Shown here piece by piece: positions 1 through 6,053 of a stretch of DNA of 12,665 nt. The position numbers and the translations under genes are program-made. This stretch comes from an uncultured Porphyromonas sp. Its GTDB lineage: Bacteria; Bacteroidota; Bacteroidia; Bacteroidales; Porphyromonadaceae. The stretch spans positions 1 through 12,665 of the forward strand of contig CAMCJO010000023.1 in NCBI GenBank assembly GCA_945875135.1, in the 5' to 3' direction. Under the pieces are notes generated by a model. The model had not been told where the DNA came from and ran no database searches. It saw only the letters and a program-made list of their open reading frames with translations. How positions within the stretch are numbered: position 1 is the first letter of the stretch; the number at the start of each line of letters is the position of its first letter.

Positions 1-51
1 TATGGTTGAGCCCCCTTGGTATGCCCTTTCTGACTTTTATCGGACAGCAAT

Positions 52-131
52 AATTAGAGATCGGAGGGATCGCAGCGAGTCGGAGTGGATTGGAGCAGAT
101 CGGAGAGCTAACAGCCAACAGCCAATGGCCA
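52..131. repeat. Dispersed intergenic repeat, copy R1
   Basis: This non-coding stretch carries a 12-base match (TAGAGATCGGAG at 55-66) and a 16-base match (GCTAACAGCCAACAGC at 107-122). Both recur in the same order in copy R3 at 4982-4993 and 5015-5030. The sequence between them is a loose run of CGGAGT/GGAT-like words. It lies beyond the korB terminator, so it belongs to the intergenic space. Positions 1-51 hold nothing I can identify. The function is unknown, and the repeat has no coding capacity I would defend. Confidence 0.6.
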
Positions 132-132
132 G

Positions 133-178
133 AAAATACAGTGAGGGAGACTCGACAGTGAGTCTCCCTCGCTATTTT
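133..178 (-). terminator. Intrinsic terminator of the korA-korB operon
   Basis: Positions 140-153 pair with 160-173 as a 14-bp stem containing one G-T wobble, around a 6-base loop. The flanking AAAATA (133-138) and TATTTT (173-178) make it A-rich on one side and T-rich on the other, so it could terminate in both directions. On the minus strand it lies about 45 bases past the korB stop codon and is followed by a short TATTTT run, which fits rho-independent termination. Confidence 0.75.
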
Positions 179-218
179 GTCACCTTACGCAGGTGATGTG
201 TAGACTAAGAGGCGCGCT

Positions 219-1262
219 TTACTTGATCTCCCAAGTATCCTCCGTCATAAGTAGCTCACGGAGTGTGCGTACCTTGTTCTTTTCCTTTTGCTGATCGATC
301 TGATCATGGACAGCCCAATCGTAGGTTACACCCTCGACATCACGGATGACGCCCATAGCGACGGGGAGTCCATCGGTACCGTTCATAGCTGCAAGCATCA
401 TATGTAGGAAAGGATTCGGCTCGTGAGCATCGTGAGTCAAGATATCTTCGAGGGTATAACCATCCTCTCCGATCGTTACAGTACGTAGCTTGAAACCATC
501 TAGCACGAGACCACGCTGCTTATCCTCACCAAAAAGCATCTTTTCACCATGCTGCAGGACGATGGTTCTGTCGGCACGAACGGCACGGTCGCTGATAGCA
601 GCGTGTGCGCCATTGTTGAAGATCATACAGTTCACCAGCACCTCCGTGACTGCAAAGCCCTTGTGCTTAGCTCCTGCCAGAAGGCAAGCTGTGAGCGTAG
701 GCTGATCTACATCTAAAGCGCGGGCGAAGAAGTTGCCACGGGCTCCCATAACAAGCTCAGCTGGCTCGAAGGGATCCTCGACAGTTCCGTAAGGAGAGCT
801 CTTGGTGACTAGTCCACGAGGCGATGTGGGCGAGTACTGCCCCTTAGTCAGTCCATAGATACGATTGTTAAAGAGGACCTCGTTAATATCCACATTGCGT
901 CGTACGGCATGGATGAAGTGATTTCCACCGATAGCAAGGCTATCGCCATCGCCAGACATAAGCCATACGGTGAGGTCGGGACGAGCCACCTTGACACCAG
1001 TAGCAACGGCAGCACCACGACCATGTACCGTGTGGAAGCCAAAAGTGCTCATATAGTAAGGCAGTCGCGAGGAGCAACCGATACCAGAGACGACGACCGT
1101 CTCATCAGGAGATATGCCTAGCTCTGCCATCGCCTTATGGACAGCCGCTAGGACACCGTGGTCGCCACAACCTGGGCACCACTTGACGGGTGATGCGTTT
1201 TTGAAATCCTTGGGGGCAAAGCGTAGCGTGCCCTTCTCTAGATTACTATTTGTTTCAATCAT
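219..1262 (-). CDS. korB: 2-oxoglutarate ferredoxin oxidoreductase, beta subunit (KorB)
   Basis: The 347-residue thiamine-diphosphate subunit of a 2-oxoacid:ferredoxin oxidoreductase, which with KorA decarboxylates 2-oxoglutarate to succinyl-CoA and reduces ferredoxin in the cytoplasm. Visible family marks are CPGCG at residues 29-33, the ThDP/Mg motif GDGDS at 104-108 with the paired asparagines at 132-133, and the SPTSP segment near 144-148. The reading frame is open further upstream into korA, but the start at 1262 (MIETNSN) is chosen because it gives the usual beta-subunit N-terminus and leaves a 13-bp gap after the korA stop; the extension would overlap korA by almost 300 bp. It is co-transcribed with korA and followed by a strong hairpin terminator. 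The substrate is inferred from the KorAB-type arrangement; another 2-oxoacid cannot be fully excluded. Confidence 0.93.
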   Translation of the reverse strand: MIETNSNLEKGTLRFAPKDFKNASPVKWCPGCGDHGVLAAVHKAMAELGISPDETVVVSGIGCSSRLPYYMSTFGFHTVHGRGAAVATGVKVARPDLTVWLMSGDGDSLAIGGNHFIHAVRRNVDINEVLFNNRIYGLTKGQYSPTSPRGLVTKSSPYGTVEDPFEPAELVMGARGNFFARALDVDQPTLTACLLAGAKHKGFAVTEVLVNCMIFNNGAHAAISDRAVRADRTIVLQHGEKMLFGEDKQRGLVLDGFKLRTVTIGEDGYTLEDILTHDAHEPNPFLHMMLAAMNGTDGLPVAMGVIRDVEGVTYDWAVHDQIDQQKEKNKVRTLRELLMTEDTWEIK

Positions 1263-1275
1263 AGCAGTTGTGGTT

Positions 1276-3141
1276 TTACAGTTGCTCAGCGAGTATCTCT
1301 TCGAAGGCAGTGACGAGGTTGCCCACCTTGAGGGGTTGTCCCTGCACTTGATTGTACTGATAAATATTGGCATCAGAGACCTTGTTGCGTAGTAGCATGG
1401 CCATCTGACCGAGGTTCTGCTCAGCGACGACGACACGTGGGTAGCGGCGTAGGATCTCCTCGGTGTTCTTAGGCATAGGATTGATAAAGGTGAACTGCGT
1501 GTGTGCCACCTTATGTCCCTTCTTCTGCAATGCACGGCAAGCATCGCTCAGGTGTCCGTAAGTACTACCCCATCCGACGATGAGTAGCTCAGCGTCCTCC
1601 ACATCACCCTCTACGGTGAGCGGTGGGATCACCTCTGCAATGTGCTGTATCTTGTTGTGACGCTGTAGGACCATCAGCTCATGGTTAGGACCATCTGTGC
1701 TGATAGCACCAGTCTTATTATCCTTCTCCAGACCACCCGTGCGGTAAGGCAGTGAGCCAGCTCCTGGTATAGACCAGTAGCGTACGAGCGTCTCTGGGTC
1801 GCGCATATAAGGCATCCACGGGTCCTCACCCTTGTACTGATCTACGTAGTGAGGCTTGATCTCGGGATACTTCTCGTAGTCAGGTATACGCCATGCCACC
1901 GAGCCATTACCCAGATAAGCATCTGAGAGGAGGACGACGGGCGTCATGTGCTCTATGGCTATCTTGACCGCATAGTAAGCAGCGTCAAAGCACTTAGAGG
2001 GAGAGGTAGGAGCGATCACCACCATCGGTGACTCACCATTGCGCCCATACATAGCCTGTAGGAGGTCGGTCTGCTCCGACTTCGTAGGCATACCTGTCGA
2101 GGGGCCACCACGCTGTACGTCTACGAGTACGAGTGGTAGCTCAGCGATGACGGCGAGGTTGAGTGCCTCACTCTTGAGTGCCACACCAGGACCTGAGGTA
2201 GAGGTGACTCCGAGGCGACCAGCGTAGGAAGCACCGATGGCGGTACAGATACCTGCTATCTCATCCTCAGCCTGCATCGTGATCACGTCGAGAGACTTGT
2301 ACTTAGCGAGGAAGTGTAGGATGTCTGTGGCGGGAGTAATAGGATAAGAGCCCAGGAAGAGCTTGAGACCAGCACGCTCGGCACCAGCTATGAGTCCGAA
2401 AGCGGTAGCCTTATTGCCCGTCACATCTAGGTATACGCCAGCCTCCTGTGGTGCACCCTCGATGACGAAGGGTGTGCCTACTGAGGCGTGTGTATTAGCC
2501 GCATAGGAGTATCCTCCGTGGAGGGCAGCTATATTGGCCTGACGAATGATCTCCTTCTTAGCAAACTTCTTACTGATGAAGTGCTCAGCCTGCTCTAGGG
2601 GTCTGTCAAAGAGCCACGATACGATGCCTAAGGCAAACATATTCTTGCACCTTAGTCTCCCCTTGGCGTCCATATCTATATCCTTGAGCACCTCCTGCAC
2701 CATTGTGCTGATGGGGCATGCGAGTACTCTATCGGGGTTGAGCCCCAGCTCTTTAATAGGATCATCTGTCTGGTAGAGAGCCTTCTTAAGATCCTTCTCT
2801 CCACAGGAGTCACTATCGATGATGATGATCGAGTCGTGACGTAGGTTCTTCACATTAACCTTGAGGGCAGCAGCATTCATCGCCACCAGTACGTCGGCAT
2901 AGTCTCCAGGCGTATGGACCTGATCACGTCCGATACGTACCTGAAAGCCCGATACGCCAGCCAATGTGCCCTGAGGAGCACGGATCTCAGCAGGATAGTC
3001 GGGAAAGGTCGAGACCGAGTTACCATACATCGCTGACATATCAGAAAAGATGGAGCCCGTGAGCTGCATACCGTCGCCCGAGTCGCCTGAGAAGCGTATG
3101 ACTACCTCTTCGATAATTCTTTTGTTCGGTTTGTCTGTCAT
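1276..3141 (-). CDS. korA: 2-oxoglutarate ferredoxin oxidoreductase, gamma-alpha fusion subunit (KorA)
   Basis: A 621-residue subunit with the gamma domain fused in front of the alpha domain. The gamma part (about residues 10-200) opens with FSGDSGDGMQLTG at 17-29, the family's glycine-rich loop. The alpha part starts near residue 243 and shows YPITPA at 266-271, TSGPG at 315-319 and QRGGPSTGMPTKSEQ at 343-357, all typical of the pyrimidine-binding domain of 2-oxoacid:acceptor oxidoreductases. The C-terminal third is the transketolase-C-like domain. It works with KorB to make succinyl-CoA with ferredoxin as electron acceptor, a reductive or incomplete TCA step in anaerobes. The ATG at 3141 (MTDKPNK) gives a normal N-terminus. 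No KorC or KorD (small ferredoxin) gene is adjacent, consistent with the two-subunit form. Confidence 0.94.
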   Translation of the reverse strand: MTDKPNKRIIEEVVIRFSGDSGDGMQLTGSIFSDMSAMYGNSVSTFPDYPAEIRAPQGTLAGVSGFQVRIGRDQVHTPGDYADVLVAMNAAALKVNVKNLRHDSIIIIDSDSCGEKDLKKALYQTDDPIKELGLNPDRVLACPISTMVQEVLKDIDMDAKGRLRCKNMFALGIVSWLFDRPLEQAEHFISKKFAKKEIIRQANIAALHGGYSYAANTHASVGTPFVIEGAPQEAGVYLDVTGNKATAFGLIAGAERAGLKLFLGSYPITPATDILHFLAKYKSLDVITMQAEDEIAGICTAIGASYAGRLGVTSTSGPGVALKSEALNLAVIAELPLVLVDVQRGGPSTGMPTKSEQTDLLQAMYGRNGESPMVVIAPTSPSKCFDAAYYAVKIAIEHMTPVVLLSDAYLGNGSVAWRIPDYEKYPEIKPHYVDQYKGEDPWMPYMRDPETLVRYWSIPGAGSLPYRTGGLEKDNKTGAISTDGPNHELMVLQRHNKIQHIAEVIPPLTVEGDVEDAELLIVGWGSTYGHLSDACRALQKKGHKVAHTQFTFINPMPKNTEEILRRYPRVVVAEQNLGQMAMLLRNKVSDANIYQYNQVQGQPLKVGNLVTAFEEILAEQL

Positions 3142-3519
3142 AATTAGGATGAATAATAGGCGTAGGGCTCAACTCCTTGAGAGGGTGATTGAGCGAGACC
3201 TTCCTAGCAATAGACCCCTACATAAAAACTTTTGCACACCATAAGACTATGCCCTCTCTCCTACAGTCGAGGGGGACTGATGAGCAAACGCTAGAAATAG
3301 GGGAATACTAGCAACTGCCACAGCACCTCCACTGTAATTTGATCGGCACCGTCACATGGATAGCACAAAGGTACGACTTATTTCGCTGATACTAGCCCTT
3401 TTTAGGTACGAAAGTACCATCGCTCATTTTCCCTTTAACGAAACGATCAAACCCAGCAAAGCCCCCAGCAACTATATCCGTCACTGAGCGCTTCACTATA
3501 TATGTCTGAAGCAGGGCTT
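3142..3519. other. Intergenic region upstream of korA
   Basis: This 378-bp gap between the GT5-like gene and korA contains the candidate korA promoter and a small perfect hairpin, GGTAC-GAAA-GTACC (3405-3418), with a GNRA-type loop if transcribed on the plus strand. I see no convincing open reading frame, no classical terminator for the GT5-like gene, and no repeat shared with other parts of the window. Confidence 0.6.
3366..3373 (-). promoter_or_regulatory. Candidate korA promoter -7 box (TACCTTTG)
   Basis: Read on the minus strand the site is TACCTTTG, an exact match to the Bacteroidota -7 consensus TAnnTTTG. I see no good TTG -33 box 19-20 bp upstream. Transcription would begin near 3359, leaving an untranslated leader of roughly 215 bases before korA. 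The same octamer occurs upstream of the tRNA, recA and DUF177 genes. Confidence 0.5.
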
Positions 3520-4341
3520 TTAGTCTGTCAGACTGCGGTAAAAGTCTACATAAGCCTCGGGATGCTCTGCCGCCGGACCTGGATACTCTAGCACCTTGCG
3601 GTCAGGCTCTGAACGTAGATACTCAATCAACTCAGCGGAGACCGTCTCCTGACCGAGGATCACTCCATCAGAGTAATGGATCGCCATACGACGTAGCGCA
3701 TCGGGTGTCACCTCCCCTTGGAGTGGAGCAAGCATATCGCCCGTGATCTTGTCAAACTCTAGCTTCTTGATCAGATCGTCACCGATCTCACCCTCCTCCT
3801 CGTTGCCATCGACCGAAAAGATCACCTTAGCACGCTCGAAGTAAGGATCATTTTTGTAGGCAGTCTTAAGGTAGACTGGAGCCAAGGCCGAAAACCACCC
3901 CAGACAGTGTATCAGATCAGGTATCCAGCGAAGATTTTTAATCGCCTCAAAGACCCCGCGAATGAAGAAGATACTCCTATCCGCATTGTCACTAGGAGCA
4001 CCCTCCGAAGCTGGGCCAAAGAGACTCTTACGCCCGAAGAGATCCGGATTGTCGATGAAGTAGACCTGTATGCGTGTAGAGGGTATGGAGGCAACCTTGA
4101 TGACGAGCGGGTGGTCATAGTCATCGACGATGACATTGATACCCGATAGCCTGATCACCTCGTGGAGCTGATTACGACGCTCATTGACCAGACCGTAGCG
4201 TGGCATAAAGATGCGCACGTCATGCCCAGCATTTTGTATATGCTCAGGGAGGTAACGAGCGACATGTGCGAGGTCACTCTCAGGCAGATAGGGGAATATC
4301 TCTTGAGATATATAGAGTACTTTTTTGTCTTTGGCAGCCAT
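3520..4341 (-). CDS. GT5-like glycogen/starch synthase N-terminal domain protein, probably non-catalytic
   Basis: A 273-residue protein resembling only the N-terminal Rossmann domain of GT5 glycogen/starch synthases, about half their usual length; the ADP-glucose-binding C-terminal domain is absent. It opens with KKVLYISQEIFPY (6-18), the family's first strand and loop. Where synthases carry KxGGLADV before the helix, this protein has PESDLAHVARYLP (20-32), so the KxGG nucleotide-sugar loop is missing. The HDW motif is also changed, to CLGW (146-149). Stand-alone proteins of this kind are known in Bacteroidota, in my recollection often next to panC. Here the neighbours are tRNA-Leu upstream and korA downstream. 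A catalytic role is unlikely; a regulatory or binding role is a guess. The ATG at 4341 lies about 20 bases from a good -7 box, which supports this start. Confidence 0.8.
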   Translation of the reverse strand: MAAKDKKVLYISQEIFPYLPESDLAHVARYLPEHIQNAGHDVRIFMPRYGLVNERRNQLHEVIRLSGINVIVDDYDHPLVIKVASIPSTRIQVYFIDNPDLFGRKSLFGPASEGAPSDNADRSIFFIRGVFEAIKNLRWIPDLIHCLGWFSALAPVYLKTAYKNDPYFERAKVIFSVDGNEEEGEIGDDLIKKLEFDKITGDMLAPLQGEVTPDALRRMAIHYSDGVILGQETVSAELIEYLRSEPDRKVLEYPGPAAEHPEAYVDFYRSLTD

Positions 4342-4363
4342 GATGAATTCTTTTCGTTCTCCA

Positions 4364-4371
4364 CAAAGATA
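4364..4371 (-). promoter_or_regulatory. Candidate promoter -7 box for the GT5-like gene (TATCTTTG)
   Basis: On the minus strand this reads TATCTTTG, matching TAnnTTTG. It is 22 bases from the start codon at 4341, so the leader would be about 15-20 bases. No clear TTG box is seen at -33. Position and match make it the best promoter candidate for this gene. Confidence 0.5.
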
Positions 4372-4425
4372 CTAAAAACTAGCGAGACGGGCCGTTCCCC
4401 ACACGAATGAGTCTCGCCGAGAGGC

Positions 4426-4514
4426 TGGTACCCAGAGCGGGACTTGAACCCGCACGACCGCAATTGGCCAAGGGAGTTTAAGTCCCTCGTGTCTACCGAT
4501 TCCACCATCTGGGC
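4426..4514 (-). tRNA. tRNA-Leu (anticodon UAA)
   Basis: On the minus strand this 89-base gene folds as a class II tRNA. The acceptor stem pairs GCCCAGA with TCTGGGT (the first pair is G-U), followed by discriminator A and an encoded CCA (4426-4428). The anticodon arm is AGGGA-CTTAAAC-TCCCT, giving anticodon TAA, which decodes UUA/UUG. The T arm is GCGGG-TTCAAGT-CCCGC, and a long variable arm is present as expected for leucine. It is a single tRNA gene, not part of an array. A frame open across it (4155-4565, minus) is not a gene. Confidence 0.95.
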
Positions 4515-4562
4515 CACAGCACGACATGCTGCATGCGATGAGCCTGCAAACCCACCGCGCGA

Positions 4563-4570
4563 CAAAGGTA
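4563..4570 (-). promoter_or_regulatory. Candidate tRNA-Leu promoter -7 box (TACCTTTG)
   Basis: On the minus strand this reads TACCTTTG, an exact TAnnTTTG match, 49 bases before the mature 5' end of the tRNA. The plus-strand context CAAAGGTAcTGAAAAAA is nearly identical to that of the recA promoter (CAAAGGTAaTGAAAAAA at 12271). No clear -33 TTG was found. Confidence 0.5.
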
Positions 4571-4584
4571 CTGAAAAAAGAGAT

Positions 4585-4671
4585 TAGACGTTAGAAGCTA
4601 GATATCCGATTATTCCGATAGCTCCGATACATTCCGACAGCTCTAGCTAAGAGCCAACAGCCCTAGCTGGG
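4585..4671. repeat. Dispersed intergenic repeat, copy R2
   Basis: A diverged copy of the R1/R3 family. GTTAGAAGCTAGA (4590-4602) recurs at 4973-4985 in R3, and GCTAAGAGCCAACAGC (4646-4661) matches the 16-base R1/R3 word with one mismatch. Between them are three CCGAT/CCGAC words. It lies on the tRNA side of the CACGTG element, in the same orientation as R3 on the other side. Confidence 0.55.
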
Positions 4672-4750
4672 CAAATTCGACGATGGCTCGTTACAATAAT
4701 TTAGAGCCGACTACATATCAAAACGGCACTGTGCCGGGGAAAAGTGATTT

Positions 4751-4911
4751 CCACGTGGATATTTCAAAATCTCCACGTGGAAAAGAAAAAATTCTTCGGA
4801 GGAATGAAATGAAACTTCGGAGGAATGAAATGAAACTTCGGAAGAATGAAATCACGCCCACGTGGAAAAAGAAAAGCATCCACCTGGAGATTTGAGATTT
4901 TCCACGTGGAT
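4751..4911. repeat. CACGTG palindrome / 21-bp tandem repeat element, copy A
   Basis: Five copies of the palindrome TCCACGTGGA or a one-mismatch variant begin at 4751, 4773, 4858, 4880 and 4902. Neighbouring copies are exactly 22 bp apart, except where a repeat block is inserted between 4773 and 4858. That block is a 12-bp A-rich spacer (4783-4794) and three 21-bp units starting CTTCGG at 4795, 4816 and 4837; the first two units are identical and the third diverges at its end. Because 21 is a multiple of 3, a spurious frame with a seven-residue repeat stays open across it (4683-4895), but it has no supporting start, promoter or homologue. Copy B near 12501-12613 has the same geometry. The function is unknown. 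Confidence 0.85.
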
Positions 4912-4960
4912 ATTCGAGAGAGGAGGGTATCGGACGGATTTCCCCGTAAAGATATGTAAA

Positions 4961-5041
4961 TAGAGACTAGAGGTTAGAAGCTAGAGATCGGAGTGAATCA
5001 GAATGAATCGGCGTGCTAACAGCCAACAGCTAATAGCCAAC
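4961..5041. repeat. Dispersed intergenic repeat, copy R3
   Basis: It contains GTTAGAAGCTAGA (4973-4985, shared with R2), TAGAGATCGGAG (4982-4993, shared with R1) and GCTAACAGCCAACAGC (5015-5030, identical to R1 and one mismatch from R2). It ends just before the promoter of the DUF177-rpmF operon. The rest of the non-coding gap 4566-5050 (positions 4672-4750 and 4912-4960) shows nothing further that I recognise. Confidence 0.6.
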
Positions 5042-5049
5042 CCCGTCGC

Positions 5050-5079
5050 TTGCCGTCTACTGATTTTTCTGTACCTTTG
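5050..5079 (+). promoter_or_regulatory. Promoter of the DUF177-rpmF operon
   Basis: TTG at 5050-5052 and TACCTTTG at 5072-5079 are separated by 19 bp. This is an essentially perfect match to the Bacteroidota promoter pattern TTG-N19-TAnnTTTG. Transcription should begin near 5085, giving a leader of about 65 bases that contains the hairpin at 5092-5121. Confidence 0.75.
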
Positions 5080-5091
5080 CGCTCATACCCC

Positions 5092-5121
5092 CTAGAGTAC
5101 ACCTTTATAGTGTCACTCTAG
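5092..5121 (+). promoter_or_regulatory. Stem-loop in the leader of the DUF177-rpmF mRNA
   Basis: CTAGAGT-ACAC (5092-5102) pairs with GTGT (5110-5113) and ACTCTAG (5115-5121), an 11-bp stem with a single bulged C at 5114 and a 7-base loop. It sits between the predicted transcription start and the DUF177 start codon, so it would be in the 5' untranslated leader. It is not followed by a T tract, so an attenuator terminator is unlikely. A regulatory role is inferred only. Confidence 0.5.
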
Positions 5122-5150
5122 AGTCAATTTAGAGAAGTTTGTAGCACACT

Positions 5151-5681
5151 ATGTCTCACGGAGGTCGGTACACGATACACTTGAAGGGATTGCCGCAAGG
5201 CATCTCGACCGAAGACTTTGTTGTGGAGTCAGCTTTTCTAGAGTCACGCCCTACGTTTGACCTCAGCGGAGGTCCCGTAGCATGCGCCATCCGCATAGAT
5301 CGTGTCGGAGATACTTTCGACCTTCAGCTGACGCTCACAGGATCTGTTCAGACACATTGTGATCGTTGCTTAGCTCCCCTAGAGATGAGCATCGAGATGT
5401 CTCAACATATCGTCGTCAAGCTGGGCGAGCAGTACGAGGAGGTAAGCGATGAGGAGATCATCGTGCCGCGTCACAGCCCCTCACTCGACTGTGCTGACTT
5501 GATCTACGACCTCATCGTGCTATCACTCCCCATCAGCCGGGTACACCCCGACGGAGCTTGTGCCGAGGATATGCAGGCCATCCTAGATGATCTCGATCCC
5601 AACGCAGCAGAGGAGACTGATGAGCGCTGGGTTGCACTCAGTGCGCTACGTGACTCACTACAACAAGAGAAGGATAAATAA
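5151..5681 (+). CDS. DUF177 (YceD-type) protein, 23S rRNA accumulation factor family
   Basis: A 176-residue protein of the DUF177/YceD family, which in bacteria is typically encoded just before rpmF and, in the studied members, is needed for normal 23S rRNA accumulation. Visible marks are the CDRC pair (C70 and C73), the segment LSLPISRVHPDGAC at 124-137 ending in a conserved cysteine, and the DERW..L..L segment at 157-170. Its length is normal. The ATG at 5151 lies about 65 bases past a strong promoter. rpmF follows after 15 bp, so the two are almost certainly one transcript. It acts in the cytoplasm. The family assignment is firm; the biochemical role is only known by analogy. Confidence 0.9.
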   Translation: MSHGGRYTIHLKGLPQGISTEDFVVESAFLESRPTFDLSGGPVACAIRIDRVGDTFDLQLTLTGSVQTHCDRCLAPLEMSIEMSQHIVVKLGEQYEEVSDEEIIVPRHSPSLDCADLIYDLIVLSLPISRVHPDGACAEDMQAILDDLDPNAAEETDERWVALSALRDSLQQEKDK

Positions 5682-5696
5682 TAAAACAGATAAACA

Positions 5697-5879
5697 ATGG
5701 CACATCCCAAAAGACGGCAGTCCAAGATGCGCACTGCCAAGCGTAGAACGCACGACAAAGCAGCAACCCCCACACTAGCTAAGTGCAACAACTGTGGAGC
5801 ATGGCACGTATATCACACCATCTGTCCTGAGTGTGGTTATTACCGTGGACAACTAGCTATCGAGCAGGAAGAGGCATAA
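5697..5879 (+). CDS. rpmF: 50S ribosomal protein L32
   Basis: A 60-residue ribosomal protein L32 with the canonical start MAHPKRRQSKMR, in which the mature protein begins after methionine removal, and a zinc ribbon made of C30-N-N-C33 and C43-P-E-C46. This is the four-cysteine zinc-binding form, not the cysteine-free paralogue used under zinc limitation. It is basic at the N-terminus and acidic at the C-terminus (IEQEEA). It is co-transcribed with the DUF177 gene. In many bacteria fatty-acid genes such as fabH follow rpmF; here a terminator follows immediately, so the operon ends with this gene. Confidence 0.97.
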   Translation: MAHPKRRQSKMRTAKRRTHDKAATPTLAKCNNCGAWHVYHTICPECGYYRGQLAIEQEEA

Positions 5880-5908
5880 GCGCCCCTCTCCGCTAAGCAA
5901 CAAGACGC

Positions 5909-5945
5909 AAGCCCCTAGACGATCTATAGGTCGCTCTAGGGGCTT
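5909..5945 (+). terminator. Terminator hairpin after rpmF
   Basis: AAGCCCCTAG (5909-5918) pairs perfectly with CTAGGGGCTT (5936-5945). The stem can be extended outward by a GC pair beyond one bulged T. The trailing sequence TTGCTTATA is only modestly T-rich. It lies 30 bases past the rpmF stop and before the rubrerythrin promoter. Confidence 0.75.
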
Positions 5946-5981
5946 TGCTTATACTACATGCCGTAATCTCGCATGGCTATA

Positions 5982-6013
5982 TTTGCACGACTCACAATAA
6001 ATAGGTATCTTTG
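5982..6013 (+). promoter_or_regulatory. Promoter of the rubrerythrin gene
   Basis: TTTG (5982-5985), 20 bp, then TATCTTTG (6006-6013) match the Bacteroidota pattern TTTG-N20-TAnnTTTG. Transcription should begin near 6020, about 35 bases before the start codon. The -33 TTTG is itself the end of another TAnnTTTG octamer, TATATTTG (5978-5985), which has no good -33 box of its own. Confidence 0.7.
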
Positions 6014-6053
6014 TGGTGGTAATGAATCCATTTAACCTTTAGAATACCTACAA

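Noticed and set aside
2..196. Plus-strand open frame of 64 codons at the window start
   Set aside because: It runs through repeat R1 and across the korB terminator hairpin, with no recognisable motif or promoter.
1263..1544. N-terminal extension of the KorB frame
   Set aside because: It overlaps the end of korA in another frame, and the extra residues look like shadow sequence; the family's N-terminus starts at 1262.
4155..4565. Minus-strand 136-codon frame
   Set aside because: It spans the whole tRNA-Leu gene and the start of the GT5-like gene in a different frame, so it is incidental.
4795..4857. CRISPR array
   Set aside because: The 21-bp units are directly adjacent without unique spacers, and there are no cas genes.
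4683..4895. Possible small protein with seven-residue LRRNEMK-like repeats
   Set aside because: The frame stays open only because the DNA repeat period is 21 bp. There is no promoter or conserved start, and copy B is not open in the corresponding frame.
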